In this document: piece after piece, positions 52,348 to 61,071 of the stretch
Numbering within the stretch: position 1 is the first letter of the stretch
How the letters are laid out: each line of letters begins with the position of its first letter
Source of the DNA: JAWRCU01 sp033542235
GTDB lineage: Bacteria > Pseudomonadota > Alphaproteobacteria > Rhizobiales > Rhizobiaceae
DNA length: 64,000 nt
Assembly (NCBI RefSeq): GCF_033542235.1
Contig: NZ_JAWRCU010000001.1
Span: 676,862 to 740,861 of the forward strand
Reading direction: 5' to 3'
The notes under the pieces: model-generated
What the model was told of the DNA's origin: nothing
Seen by the model: only the letters and a program-made list of their open reading frames with translations
Databases searched by the model: none
Position numbers and translations under genes: made by a program

Positions 52348-53532
52348 ATGGGATTGCGGGCCCAAGCGGTTGCAGCTTCGTTCATGCTTGCGTCGGCAAT
52401 GCCGGCCCATGCCGTTGAATGCGGCGGTGATTTCAGTGCTTGGAAGAAGGGGTTCGAGGCCGAAGCCGGTGAGCAAGGGATCGGCCTGAAAGGCCAGCAG
52501 GCGCTTGACCAGGCCGGCATCGACCCGAATGTCTTGAAGCGCGACCGCGCCCAGGGCGTGTTTACCCAGTCATTCATCCAGTTCTCCTCTCGCATGGTGA
52601 ATGCTTACCGGCTCAAGCAGGGCGCGGCGAACCTCAAGAAATATGCGGATGTCTTCGCGCGGGCGGAAGCCGAATACGGCGTGCCCCCGCCGGTGATCAC
52701 CGCATTCTGGGCGCTGGAGACCGACTTCGGCGCCGTGCAGGGCGACTTCAAGACGCTGGACGCGTTGGCGACGCTGTCGCATGACTGCCGCCGGCCGGAG
52801 CTGTTCCGGCCACAATTGATGGCGCTCTTGAAGCTGATCGATCTCGGCACCGTGCCTCCGGACGTGCGCGGGGCCTGGGCCGGCGAAATCGGCCAGACAC
52901 AGATCCTGCCCAAGGACTATCTGGAAAAGGGAGTCGACGGCGACGGAGACGGCGAGGTCGACCTGCGCGGCAGCCCGGCCGACGTGATCATGACCACTGC
53001 GAAATTCGTGCACTCGCTGGGCTGGCGCGCCGGCGAGCCTTGGCTCGAGGAAGTTCGGGTGCCCGACGAGCTCCCGTGGGAGCAGACCGGCCGCAACAGC
53101 CGGCTGCCGGTCTCGCAGTGGAGTGCCTGGGGAGTGACTTACCGCGACGGCGCGCCGCTCAAGGACAAAGGCGTGCCGGGCGGCATAGTCCTGCCCATGG
53201 GACGCAACGGACCGGCCTTCCTGGCCTATCCGAACTACGACGTCTATCTCGAATGGAACCAGTCCTTTGTCTATACGCTGACGGCCGCACATCTGGCCGA
53301 CCGGCTTGCCGGTTCACCGCCCTACGACCCGCGCAATCCTGACCCTGCTCTGTCGGCGGACGAGATGAAGGCGCTGCAGACGCTTCTCCAAGGGCGCGGC
53401 TACGATGTCGGGAAAATCGACGGCGTGCTGGGCTCGGGCACGCGCGAGGCCGTGAGGCAGGAGCAAAAGCGGCTCGGCCTGCCGGTTGACGGCTGGCCGA
53501 CGCAGGAGCTGCTGGCCAGGCTGTCGGCATAG
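52348..53532 (+). CDS. Lytic murein transglycosylase (MltB-type) with peptidoglycan-binding domain
   Basis: 394 residues from ATG 52348, which gives a clean signal peptide (1-22, AHA); ATG 52327 is the alternative. The SLT_2 domain (about 28-320) holds the catalytic E124 in FWALETDFGAVQG, plus AGEIGQTQILPKDYLEKGVD. A PG_binding_1 domain ends the protein (about 330-392, LQTLLQGRGYDVGKIDGVLG). It cuts glycan strands with anhydro-muramoyl formation. Confidence 0.93.
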   Translation: MGLRAQAVAASFMLASAMPAHAVECGGDFSAWKKGFEAEAGEQGIGLKGQQALDQAGIDPNVLKRDRAQGVFTQSFIQFSSRMVNAYRLKQGAANLKKYADVFARAEAEYGVPPPVITAFWALETDFGAVQGDFKTLDALATLSHDCRRPELFRPQLMALLKLIDLGTVPPDVRGAWAGEIGQTQILPKDYLEKGVDGDGDGEVDLRGSPADVIMTTAKFVHSLGWRAGEPWLEEVRVPDELPWEQTGRNSRLPVSQWSAWGVTYRDGAPLKDKGVPGGIVLPMGRNGPAFLAYPNYDVYLEWNQSFVYTLTAAHLADRLAGSPPYDPRNPDPALSADEMKALQTLLQGRGYDVGKIDGVLGSGTREAVRQEQKRLGLPVDGWPTQELLARLSA

Positions 53533-53706
53533 AGCACGATTGCGAAAGGTCTCAGAGGACTTGTGAGCGAAGCTCACAGCGAGGTTCCTTGACTGGCAAC
53601 GGAAACCCGCTGCTTGCGAGCTCCTGCTGCATGAATGCAAGCATGCACCGATGTCTTCACAAGGGACGTAAGTGCCACGGTCATGTTGACGAGCTGACGA
53701 GCCGTC

Positions 53707-54714
53707 TCAGTTTGCGTCTGCGGCGTGCGCCAGCAGCCTTTCACCGAAACCAGGCTCGCCTTCCGGCTTCGCGCGGAAATGGCTCGGGGCGTGCCCAAGC
53801 ACCCGCTTGAACGCGCGGCTGAAGGAGGCTTCCGAATCATAACCCAGCTGCCGGGCGACCACCGAAATTCTCAAACCGTCTCTGGTGAGCCATTGCCGCG
53901 CCTGGTGCATGCGCACGCGCGCCACGTAGCGCGCCGGCGTCTCGCCGACGATTTCGGCGAAACGCTGGGCGAAACCGGAACGCGAAGCGCCCATGATCCT
54001 GGCGAGCGCAGGGACTGTCCACTCCCGGCTGGGGTCGAGATGGATCGCCGCCAGCACGCGGCCGATCTGCGGGTTCCTGACTGCCGCGATCCAGCCGGTG
54101 GCATCGCCGCAACCGCCCTCCACCCAGGCCCGCACGATCGTCGCGGCGAGCACGTCGGCGAGACGGGCGAGCATGCCGCTCGAGCCGACACGCTCTGCCA
54201 TCACCTCGCGTACCATCGCTTCCAGGAGGTGCGGAACCGTGGGCTCGCTCTTCGCCAGATCATGGGCGCGCATCATGTCCGGCATCAGTGCAAGAAGCGG
54301 GTGGAGGCTGTCGAGGTTGAAGCGCATGCTGCCGCAGAAAAGCAACGATTTCGGCCCCTCGCCGAAGCACGACACGTCGAATATGTTCCCGCAAACCGGC
54401 TTCACCTCATATCGTTCGAGCGGCCCGGTCGGTACGCCCGGCGCGCTCGACAGCACGTGCTCGGCCCCGCGCGGGACGAGCACGGCGTCGCCAGGCCTGA
54501 GCTCGATCCATTCCTTGGACGGCGTGAGCATGTAGCAATTGCCGAGGCCGATGAAATGGAAGCGCGCGGCCGACTGCTGGGGAAAGTGAATGCCCCAGGG
54601 CTCGGCCATGACGCAGCGGCCATATTCGACGCCGTCAAGCCTCAGACCCCGCATCATTTCGGTCAGCGGATCGCCGGCTGAAGGGGATGGTAGTTTGGAC
54701 GAATGATCAAGCAT
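53707..54714 (-). CDS. AraC-family transcriptional regulator
   Basis: 335 residues from ATG 54714, with an upstream in-frame ATG/GTG region less likely. The N-terminal cupin-type sensor (WIELRPGDAVLVPRGAEHVL) is followed by a C-terminal double helix-turn-helix: TVPALARIMGASRSGFAQRF, then ISVVARQLGYDSEASFSRAFKRVLGHAPSHFR. It is divergent from the MFS gene at 54789, which it probably controls. Confidence 0.9.
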   Translation of the reverse strand: MLDHSSKLPSPSAGDPLTEMMRGLRLDGVEYGRCVMAEPWGIHFPQQSAARFHFIGLGNCYMLTPSKEWIELRPGDAVLVPRGAEHVLSSAPGVPTGPLERYEVKPVCGNIFDVSCFGEGPKSLLFCGSMRFNLDSLHPLLALMPDMMRAHDLAKSEPTVPHLLEAMVREVMAERVGSSGMLARLADVLAATIVRAWVEGGCGDATGWIAAVRNPQIGRVLAAIHLDPSREWTVPALARIMGASRSGFAQRFAEIVGETPARYVARVRMHQARQWLTRDGLRISVVARQLGYDSEASFSRAFKRVLGHAPSHFRAKPEGEPGFGERLLAHAADAN

Positions 54715-54750
54715 TGTGGCTTTTCTAACATGGAAAGTCCAAACGGTCAC

Positions 54751-54764
54751 CGCCTATCTAGGCG
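54751..54764. promoter_or_regulatory. Small palindrome between the araC-type and MFS genes
   Basis: CGCCTA-TC-TAGGCG lies 25 bases before the MFS start. It is a possible operator; assignment by position only. Confidence 0.3.
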
Positions 54765-54788
54765 CGGACTACCCATTGGAGAAGCCCC

Positions 54789-56003
54789 ATGTCCGAAGTC
54801 ATATCGGCCACTGCCGAACTGGAAACGCCTGCGAATGAAGGCGAACGCGCCGAGCCGCTCTGGGGCGCCGTTGCCTCGCTTTCGCTTGGTGTTTTTGGCC
54901 TTGTGACGGCCGAATTCCTGCCCGCCAGCCTGCTCACCCGGATGGCTGTCGATCTCAACGTGACCGACGGAGCCGCCGGTCAGACCGTGACAGCGACTGC
55001 AATCGTCGGCGCCCTGGCCGGACTGACGCTTGCGATCTTCACCAAAAGCATCGACCGCAGGCTCGTCCTATGGACGCTCACCTTGCTGCTCGTGCTCTCC
55101 AATCTGCTCGCCGCCACGGCGACAGGGCTTACCACGCTTCTTGTGGCGCGCGTGCTGCTCGGGATCGGGCTCGGCGGCTTCTGGTCCATGGCAGGGGCTT
55201 TGACGATGCGGCTCGTGCCGGAGCGGCTGGTGCCGCGCGCGATGTCGATCGTGCTTACCGGCGTTTCCGTCGCCACAGTGACCGCCGCGCCCCTCGGGGC
55301 CTATGTCGGCGATCTCTGGGGCTGGCGCGCGGCGTTCATCATCGCTGCCGCGGTAGGCGTCGTGGCACTGACGGTGCAGATCCTGACCATGCCGAAGCTG
55401 CCGCCTGTCGCCGCATCCAGCTTCCGTTCACTGATCGATCTCTTGAAGCGGCCGGCGCTGAGGATCGGGCTCATTGCATTGTTGCTGGTGATCTCCGGAC
55501 ACTTCGCCGGCTTTACCTATGTGCGCCCGTTCCTCGAAAAAGTGCCCGCTCTCAACATCGAAGCGATTTCCCTGGTATTGCTTGCCTACGGCATTGGCGG
55601 CTTCTTCGGCAATTTCACTGGCGGCTTCGTCGCCGAGCGGAGCATCAGGGCCGCCGTCACTGTCGGAGCGCTGGCGATTGCCGTCATGGCCCTCGTCATG
55701 ATCTTGCTTGGCTCTTCGGCAATCGTCTCGAGTGCTGCCATTGCCGCCTGGGGCTTCTTCTTCGGCTTCCTGCCGGTCGGCTTCCAAAGCTGGACCGTCC
55801 GCACCGCACCCGATCAGGCGGAAGCCGCGGGCGGCCTGCTGGTGACCTCATTCCAGATCGCAATAACCGGCGGGGCGATCTTCGGCGGCCTGCTGCTCGA
55901 CGCCTTCGGCCCGCTCGGCGTGATTGCCTACAGCGCGCTGGCCGCCTTGCTCGGCGCAGCATTGGTGTTCGCGCTCGGCAAGGAGTCGGCGCAGGAGAGT
56001 TGA
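54789..56003 (+). CDS. MFS efflux transporter (AraJ/SotB-like)
   Basis: 404 residues with 12 predicted membrane helices after a polar N-terminus of about 25 residues. GGAGAAG precedes the ATG. SLGVFGLVTAEFLPASLLTRM, LLGIGLGGFWSMAGALTMRL and GAYVGDLWGWRAAFIIAAAVG fit the AraJ/drug-efflux branch. The substrate is unknown. The divergent AraC regulator suggests ligand-induced expression. Confidence 0.88.
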   Translation: MSEVISATAELETPANEGERAEPLWGAVASLSLGVFGLVTAEFLPASLLTRMAVDLNVTDGAAGQTVTATAIVGALAGLTLAIFTKSIDRRLVLWTLTLLLVLSNLLAATATGLTTLLVARVLLGIGLGGFWSMAGALTMRLVPERLVPRAMSIVLTGVSVATVTAAPLGAYVGDLWGWRAAFIIAAAVGVVALTVQILTMPKLPPVAASSFRSLIDLLKRPALRIGLIALLLVISGHFAGFTYVRPFLEKVPALNIEAISLVLLAYGIGGFFGNFTGGFVAERSIRAAVTVGALAIAVMALVMILLGSSAIVSSAAIAAWGFFFGFLPVGFQSWTVRTAPDQAEAAGGLLVTSFQIAITGGAIFGGLLLDAFGPLGVIAYSALAALLGAALVFALGKESAQES

Positions 56004-56060
56004 TAGGACGCTGCCGAAAGAGAGGATCGGCATCTCTCACTGTGCTACTGCGCGACGCTG

Positions 56061-56212
56061 GTGCCCCCCTCCCCCTTGTGGGGAGGGATTCAGGGTGGGG
56101 GTGCCCAGGCGACTATCCCGCAGGTTAGCTGAAGCAGGCGCCACCTCCGGCTCGGAATGGCGCGCGTCGCACCCCCACCCTCTATCCCTCCCCACAAGGG
56201 GGAGGGGGTCAC
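56061..56212. repeat. Large C-rich inverted-repeat element, family C copy 1
   Basis: 43-base arms (56061-56103 and 56170-56212) with about three mismatches enclose 66 bases. The arm core is ccctcccccttgtggggagg, itself partly self-complementary. It lies between the convergent MFS and decarboxylase genes, where it could also terminate transcription from both sides. Confidence 0.8.
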
Positions 56213-56229
56213 GAGCGCAGCGCCATGAT

Positions 56230-57450
56230 CTAAACCGCCATCGTCTCCAGGCTCGCAAAACTCTGCGGCGCCTCGCCTTGGTCGAACGGCGTCGTCACCT
56301 CGACGAAAGTGTCGGGATAGAAGCCGTTGAAGCGCGTCCTGAGCGACAGCGAATAGGCGCCAATATGGCCGATCTCGATCCAGTCTCCGGTGTCGATGGT
56401 TTCGGGAAGCCAGAACGGTCGCGACAATATGTCGACGGAATCGCAGGTCGCGCCGCACACCCTGAACGGCACGATCGAATTCGCATCGCCATTCCTCTGG
56501 CGGATCGCCGGGTCCGGAATGAAGCGGGCCGGCAGGGTGAGCTTGCCGGTCCATGAATCCGACAGCGATGCCCATATGCCGTCATTGATGTAGAGCCGCC
56601 GCCCTTTTCTCAACAGCACCCGCACGATCAGCGAGAACGCTCGGGCGACGATGACGCGGCCGGGCTCGGCAACCAGCGGCACGCGGTTGAACTGCCACTC
56701 CTCGATGTCGGCCTTGAGCCGCGCCATGATTTCCTCGAGCGAGGGCATCGGTTTCGACTTGCTGTTGGGGTCGTGGCCATACTCGGCCGGGAATCCACCG
56801 CCGACATCAAGCGCGGCAAGCGGGAAGCCCATTCGGTTGCGCACCCAGTCGGCCGAGGCGAGCGCGCGCTCATAGATATCGGGATCCTCGATCTGGCTGC
56901 CGACGTGAAAGCAGATGCCGACCTTGAAGCCGGCGCGATGGAGGCGCTGCGCCAGCTCGACCGCATAGGCAGGACCGGCGCCGAATTTCTTGGAGAGCTC
57001 GTAAGCCGCGGAGCCCTTGGTCTGGATGCGAACGAACACCGTGACCTTGCCCGGATCGATGTCGAGGGCGCGCACCACCCGGACGAGCTTGGCGACTTCG
57101 TCCTCATGGTCGATTGCGATGACACGGATGCCGTACTCTTCGAGCGCCAGCCGTATGTCCGATTGCGCTTTGACCGGGTGCATGTAGAGCATCTCCGCGT
57201 CCTTGGAGACGGCGCGGACCGCGGCGAATTCGCCCGGCGAGGCGACGTCGAAAGCCCTGACGCCGGCCTCGACGAGCGTCTTCAGCACCATAGGTTCGCC
57301 ATTCGTCTTGACTGCATACGCAGTCTTGCCGGGGAACAGTTCCATGAACCTGCGGGCATCAGCCTTGAGAACCTCCGGATGAAAGCAATAGACCGGCTCG
57401 TCCGGCCGGAGAGCCAATGCTGCCTCGCGCGCGTTCTCGAACTGCTGCAT
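56230..57450 (-). CDS. Fold-III PLP decarboxylase (ornithine/lysine-type)
   Basis: 406 residues from ATG 57450, with GGAGA upstream; the longer frame is rejected. A TIM-barrel alanine-racemase-like fold: PLP lysine K48 in TAYAVKTNG, FDVASPGEFAAVRAVS, ICFHVGSQIEDPD, LDVGGGFPAEYG and the C-terminal CGATCDSVDIL with the active-site cysteine. Such enzymes make putrescine or cadaverine. The choice between ornithine and lysine cannot be made here. Confidence 0.9.
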   Translation of the reverse strand: MQQFENAREAALALRPDEPVYCFHPEVLKADARRFMELFPGKTAYAVKTNGEPMVLKTLVEAGVRAFDVASPGEFAAVRAVSKDAEMLYMHPVKAQSDIRLALEEYGIRVIAIDHEDEVAKLVRVVRALDIDPGKVTVFVRIQTKGSAAYELSKKFGAGPAYAVELAQRLHRAGFKVGICFHVGSQIEDPDIYERALASADWVRNRMGFPLAALDVGGGFPAEYGHDPNSKSKPMPSLEEIMARLKADIEEWQFNRVPLVAEPGRVIVARAFSLIVRVLLRKGRRLYINDGIWASLSDSWTGKLTLPARFIPDPAIRQRNGDANSIVPFRVCGATCDSVDILSRPFWLPETIDTGDWIEIGHIGAYSLSLRTRFNGFYPDTFVEVTTPFDQGEAPQSFASLETMAV

Positions 57451-57637
57451 TGCGTCTCCTGCTCGGCATTGCCCTGAGGTCGGCGTCGAAGTCGGGGAAG
57501 CTATCAGCCGCGGTCCCGGCCACCAAGGGCTTTGCCTCTGCCATGCGAAGGACCTTCTGTTGGCCCAGCCATGAATCGGGTGGTGGCGCTCGCCGTTCCT
57601 GTTTAAGGCTACAACTGTCGCATTGAGGGAGGGCCTC

Positions 57638-58576
57638 TTGGGCAGCAGCACCACAGCATTCCGCGCGACCATGGGCGCCGCCGAATGGGGCATGCTGATC
57701 CTGCTCGGCGCCATCTGGGGCGGGTCGTTCTTCTTTGCGCGGGTCGCGGTCTCGGAGATCCCGCCGCTGACCCTCGTGCTCCTGCGCGTCGCGATCGCCG
57801 GAGCCGCCCTTCATCTCTACCTCCTCCTGCGTGGCCCTTCCTTCGCGCTCGCGCTGCCGCACTGGCCGATGTTCGTCGCCCTCGGCATCCTCAACAACGC
57901 CATCCCCTTTTCGCTGATCTTCCTCGGTCAGACGGCGCTGGGCGCCGGTATCGCGTCCGTGCTCAACGCGACCACACCGTTCTGGACGATCGTCATCGCC
58001 AATGCCGTGACGAGTGACGAGAAGCTTTCCTGGAAAAAGGTGGTTGGAGTGCTGTTCGGCATCGCTGGCACGGCGGTCATGATCGGCCCAGGCGTCGTCG
58101 CTGGCTTGGGCGGACCGGTCTGGGCCAAATTCGCGTTGATCGGCGCCTCGATCTCATATGCGCTGGCGCTGATGGTCGCCCGCCGATTGAAAGGCATTCC
58201 CCCGGTGATCGTGGCGGCCGGCCAGCTCACCGTGTCGACAATTGTAATGGTTCCGGTTGCGCTGCTGGTCAGCGGCACCGCCGGGCTGTTCGCGGCCAGC
58301 ACACATGTCTGGGCGGCGGTCTTCGGGCTGGCGTTGCTGTCTACCGCCTTCGCCTACCTGCTGTACTTCACCATCGTCGCGCGGGCCGGTGCGACCAATG
58401 CCTCGCTGGTGACTCTGATCGTGCCGGTGAGCGCCATTCTGCTCGGCGCAGGCTTCCTTGGCGAGCGGCTCGAGCTGTTCGACTTCGCCGGCATGGCACT
58501 GATTGCGGCCGGACTTTTGACGATCGACGGTCGCCTGCTGCCGAAAAGGCGCGCGGCCGGACCTGTTGCCGGCTGA
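57638..58576 (+). CDS. EamA-family (DMT) transporter
   Basis: 312 residues. TTG 57638 is chosen because GAGGGAGGG lies 4-5 bases upstream; ATG 57671 is the alternative and lacks a site. Ten hydrophobic helices form two EamA repeats: WGMLILLGAIWGGSFFFARV starts the first and KFALIGASISYALALMVARR the second. A metabolite exporter of unknown substrate. Confidence 0.88.
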   Translation: MGSSTTAFRATMGAAEWGMLILLGAIWGGSFFFARVAVSEIPPLTLVLLRVAIAGAALHLYLLLRGPSFALALPHWPMFVALGILNNAIPFSLIFLGQTALGAGIASVLNATTPFWTIVIANAVTSDEKLSWKKVVGVLFGIAGTAVMIGPGVVAGLGGPVWAKFALIGASISYALALMVARRLKGIPPVIVAAGQLTVSTIVMVPVALLVSGTAGLFAASTHVWAAVFGLALLSTAFAYLLYFTIVARAGATNASLVTLIVPVSAILLGAGFLGERLELFDFAGMALIAAGLLTIDGRLLPKRRAAGPVAG

Positions 58577-58683
58577 TTTTTGCACAGGTTCAAAACGGCA
58601 TTTTTCGCTTTGTAATCAAGCGTGAAGACCCGACCCGATGTCGGATTCGTTGTGGCGATGTCGCATTGCAGCAACGAATCTGC

Positions 58684-58711
58684 TTGCCAGCCTACCTGTT
58701 CAGCATAGATT
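58684..58711 (+). promoter_or_regulatory. Candidate promoter for the 28-residue membrane protein gene
   Basis: TTGCCA (58684-58689) and TAGATT (58706-58711), 16 bases apart, lie 30 bases before the small ORF. Confidence 0.4.
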
Positions 58712-58730
58712 CTCTACCTAATCTGTAGAG
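58712..58730 (+). promoter_or_regulatory. Leader hairpin covering the small ORF ribosome site
   Basis: CTCTAC (58712-58717) pairs with GTAGAG (58725-58730), with a 7-base loop. The 3' arm includes part of the GAGGAG ribosome site, so folding would reduce translation. Confidence 0.45.
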
Positions 58731-58740
58731 GAGCCTAAGC

Positions 58741-58827
58741 ATGGGACTGACACGGCCGATCAATGCATTGATGGTGTGTGCTGCGTTCGCTTTCATTGCC
58801 GCCCTCATCATCGGGGTCCTTCCCTGA
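58741..58827 (+). CDS. 28-residue single-helix membrane protein
   Basis: ATG 58741 has GAGGAG eight bases upstream and the frame ends at TGA 58825-58827. After a polar start (MGLTRPIN) the remaining residues (ALMVCAAFAFIAALIIGVLP) form one membrane helix. A strong terminator follows 44 bases later and a promoter-like pair precedes it, so it looks like an independent gene. The family is not recognised. Small proteins of this kind often regulate transporters or sense membrane stress, but that is only a possibility. Confidence 0.65.
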   Translation: MGLTRPINALMVCAAFAFIAALIIGVLP

Positions 58828-58871
58828 CCGCCCCTGGGGGGCGGGACAAGAAACCCAAACCAATTCAAGAA

Positions 58872-58898
58872 AGGCCGGGCGAATCGCCTGGCCTTTTT
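58872..58898 (+). terminator. Rho-independent terminator after the small membrane protein gene
   Basis: A 10-bp stem (AGGCCGGGCG with CGCCTGGCCT, one G-U pair) and a 3-base loop, followed by TTTTT. Confidence 0.85.
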
Positions 58899-58920
58899 CG
58901 TTGGGCTCCGTTTGGGCTCC

Positions 58921-58999
58921 GGGGACCGTTTACTTTTTTCCGCAGAGAGGAATCGGCACCGGGAGAGTTTGAACAAGCGGAAAAAAGTAAACTGTCCCC
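58921..58999. repeat. Inverted-repeat element, family B copy 2
   Basis: 23-base arms (58921-58943 and 58977-58999) with one mismatch and a 33-base centre. The arms, ggggaCcgtttacttttttccgc and its partner with gtaaactgtcccc, match the element at 11716-11793. It lies just downstream of metF. Confidence 0.85.
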
Positions 59000-59020
59000 A
59001 GCACTTAACCTCAGACTAAC

Positions 59021-59941
59021 TCACGCCGCCGCCGACGATGCCGTGCTCTCCTGCTCTGCCCGGATGCCGATCATATGGCAGATGGCGAAGGCAAGGTCGG
59101 CACGGTTCATGGTGTAGAAGTGGAAGTCCGAGACACCGCGCTCGATGAGATCGAGCACCTGTTCGGCCGCCACTGCCGCCGCCACCAGAGCGTGCGTCTG
59201 CGGGTCCTTGTCCAGACCCTCGAAGCGCTCGGCGAGCCAAGCCGGTATCAGCGCGCCGCAGCGCGTCGCGAAATTGGCTACTTGGGAGAAATTGTGGACC
59301 GGCTGGATGCCGGGCACGACCGGCACATAGATGCCGGCACGGCGCACGCGCTCGACGTAACGCTCATAGGCATCATTGTCGAAGAAGAACTGGGTGATAG
59401 CGCGCGTCGCACCGTTATCGACCTTGCGTTTCAGCATCTCGATATCGGTCGCGAAATCCGGGCTTTGCGGATGCTTCTCCGGATAGGCTGCGACGGAGAT
59501 GTCGAAATCACCGTGGGCCGTCAGCGCGCCGACCAGCTCGGCGCCGTTGGCATAGCCGCCCGGATGCGGCTTGTAGGCCGTGCCGACACCCGTGGCGGGA
59601 TCGCCTCGCAGGGCGACGAAGTTGCGGATGCCAATTTCCTTGAACTCGGAGATGACCTGGTCGACCTCGTCACGCGTTGCACCGACGCAGGTAAGGTGGG
59701 CGGCCGGGGTCAGTGTCGTTTCCTGGAGGATACGGCGCACCGTGCGCGCGGTGCGCTCGCGGGTCGAGCCGCCGGCACCGTAGGTCACCGACACGAAATG
59801 CGGCTTCAGCGGTTGGAGTTTGGTCACCGTGTCCCAGAGCCGCCGCTCCATGTCGTCGGTCTTCGGCGGGAAGAACTCGAAGGAGACATGGATCTTGTCG
59901 CCAATGTGCGGCCGGTGCGAAAAGCGGAACTGCGACATCAT
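59021..59941 (-). CDS. metF: 5,10-methylenetetrahydrofolate reductase MetF
   Basis: 306 residues, a flavoprotein TIM barrel that makes 5-methyl-THF for methionine synthesis. VSFEFFPPKTDDMERRLWDT carries the catalytic Glu, followed by FVSVTYGAGGSTRERT, RNFVALRGDPATG, ITQFFFDNDAYERYV and VPVVPGIQPV. The start overlaps the stop of the upstream regulator gene by four bases, so the two are co-expressed. Confidence 0.96.
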   Translation of the reverse strand: MMSQFRFSHRPHIGDKIHVSFEFFPPKTDDMERRLWDTVTKLQPLKPHFVSVTYGAGGSTRERTARTVRRILQETTLTPAAHLTCVGATRDEVDQVISEFKEIGIRNFVALRGDPATGVGTAYKPHPGGYANGAELVGALTAHGDFDISVAAYPEKHPQSPDFATDIEMLKRKVDNGATRAITQFFFDNDAYERYVERVRRAGIYVPVVPGIQPVHNFSQVANFATRCGALIPAWLAERFEGLDKDPQTHALVAAAVAAEQVLDLIERGVSDFHFYTMNRADLAFAICHMIGIRAEQESTASSAAA

Positions 59942-60954
59942 ACGGTCTCCGTGGCGAGATCGGATTGTTTCGGATCGGCGATCAGAATGCGACGGTCGCG
60001 GCCGAGCCAGAGCTTGACGACAAGCGACTGCTCGACGCCGGCTCGCGGCTCGAACTCGAGCGTCTCTTCAAGGTCGAGCCCGGCCTCCTCGAACCAGTCG
60101 GCGATCTGCCGGTCGGTAAAGCCGAGCCTCACATGCGCATGCTCTTCGCGCAGGAATTCGAGGCTATGCGCGGCAAAGTCGACGATGATCAGCCGCCCGC
60201 CGGGCCTCATCGTCCGGGCAGCCTCACGAATCGCTGCCTGCGGATCGTCGAGATAGTGGAGCACCTGGTGGATGGTGACGAGGTCGAAGGCGTCGCGCTC
60301 GACCGGCGGCGCGTAGATGTCGCCCTGGCGCACCTGCACATTGTGCACCCCTGCCCTGTCGAGGTTGGCGCGGGCGACGGTGAGCATCTCACGCGACATG
60401 TCGATGCCGACCCCGCGTCGATAGAGCGGAGCAAGGATCTCGAGAAGACGGCCTGTGCCTGTGCCGAGATCGAGCATGGTCTGGAAGGGTCTGTTGCCTA
60501 CGAGCTTGCGGATAGCGGTTTCCACCGCATCGTCCGGTGCATGCAGCGAGCGGATATGGTCCCAGCTGGCGGCATTCGCGGCGAAATAGTCAGCCGCCCG
60601 TTCCTGCCGCTTCCGCTTGACGCTTTCGAGCCTTTCGAGATCGCGCATGATCTGTATGTCGCCATCATGGACGCGCGCGACGATGCCGCTCACGAATTCG
60701 CGGGCGGCATCATTGTCGGAGAGCCGGAAATAGGCCCAGGAGCCCTCCTGATAACGTCCGATCAGGCCGGCTTCGAGCAAGAGCTTCAGGTGACGGGACA
60801 CGCGAGGCTGCGACTGGTTCAGTATCTCGGTAAGATCGGAAACTGTGAGATCGCCGCGTGCGAGCAGCGCCAGAATGCGCAGGCGGCTGGATTCGGCAGC
60901 CGCCTTCAGCGTATCAACCATTGCATCGAGCGTTACGGGCGACCGAGACAGCAT
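59938..60954 (-). CDS. ArsR-type regulator fused to a SAM-dependent methyltransferase (SahR-like)
   Basis: 338 residues. An ArsR winged helix (about 12-95: SSRLRILALLARGDLTVSDL and QSQPRVSRHLKLLLEAGLI) lacks the metal-binding cysteines of metalloregulators. A SAM/SAH-binding fold follows (LDLGTGTGRLLEILAPLYRR, VGIDMSREML, ARTMRPGGRLIIVDF). Fused proteins of this kind next to metF are known as SahR-type regulators of the methionine cycle that respond to S-adenosylhomocysteine; this assignment is by architecture and context. Confidence 0.87.
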   Translation of the reverse strand: MLSRSPVTLDAMVDTLKAAAESSRLRILALLARGDLTVSDLTEILNQSQPRVSRHLKLLLEAGLIGRYQEGSWAYFRLSDNDAAREFVSGIVARVHDGDIQIMRDLERLESVKRKRQERAADYFAANAASWDHIRSLHAPDDAVETAIRKLVGNRPFQTMLDLGTGTGRLLEILAPLYRRGVGIDMSREMLTVARANLDRAGVHNVQVRQGDIYAPPVERDAFDLVTIHQVLHYLDDPQAAIREAARTMRPGGRLIIVDFAAHSLEFLREEHAHVRLGFTDRQIADWFEEAGLDLEETLEFEPRAGVEQSLVVKLWLGRDRRILIADPKQSDLATETV

Positions 60955-60962
60955 TGCTTTCC

Positions 60963-60999
60963 TCGAAAAGACATAAACATATCTTTATGTGATTTTTCG
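60963..60999. promoter_or_regulatory. Palindromic operator upstream of the ArsR-methyltransferase gene
   Basis: ACATAAACAT with ATCTTTATGT (60971-60990) is a 20-base palindrome with one mismatched pair, flanked by tcgaaaa and ttttcga that extend the dyad. It starts 16 bases before the gene, the expected place for autoregulation, and is also between this gene and the divergent trmO. Confidence 0.65.
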
Positions 61000-61071
61000 A
61001 AGCTTGGCAACCGAAACGTCGCTCGCGGACAACAAAATGCCGCAGACGTTTTCGACTGGAGGTGGATCGAG

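Noticed and set aside
53574..53840. Minus-strand frame and short dyads between the transglycosylase and araC-type genes
   Set aside because: The frame runs into the AraC gene in another phase. The tgtgagc/gctcaca dyad is only 7 bp and has no context.
59713..61071. Long upstream extension of the trmO frame
   Set aside because: It is antisense to metF and its regulator; a strong ribosome site places the start at 61072.
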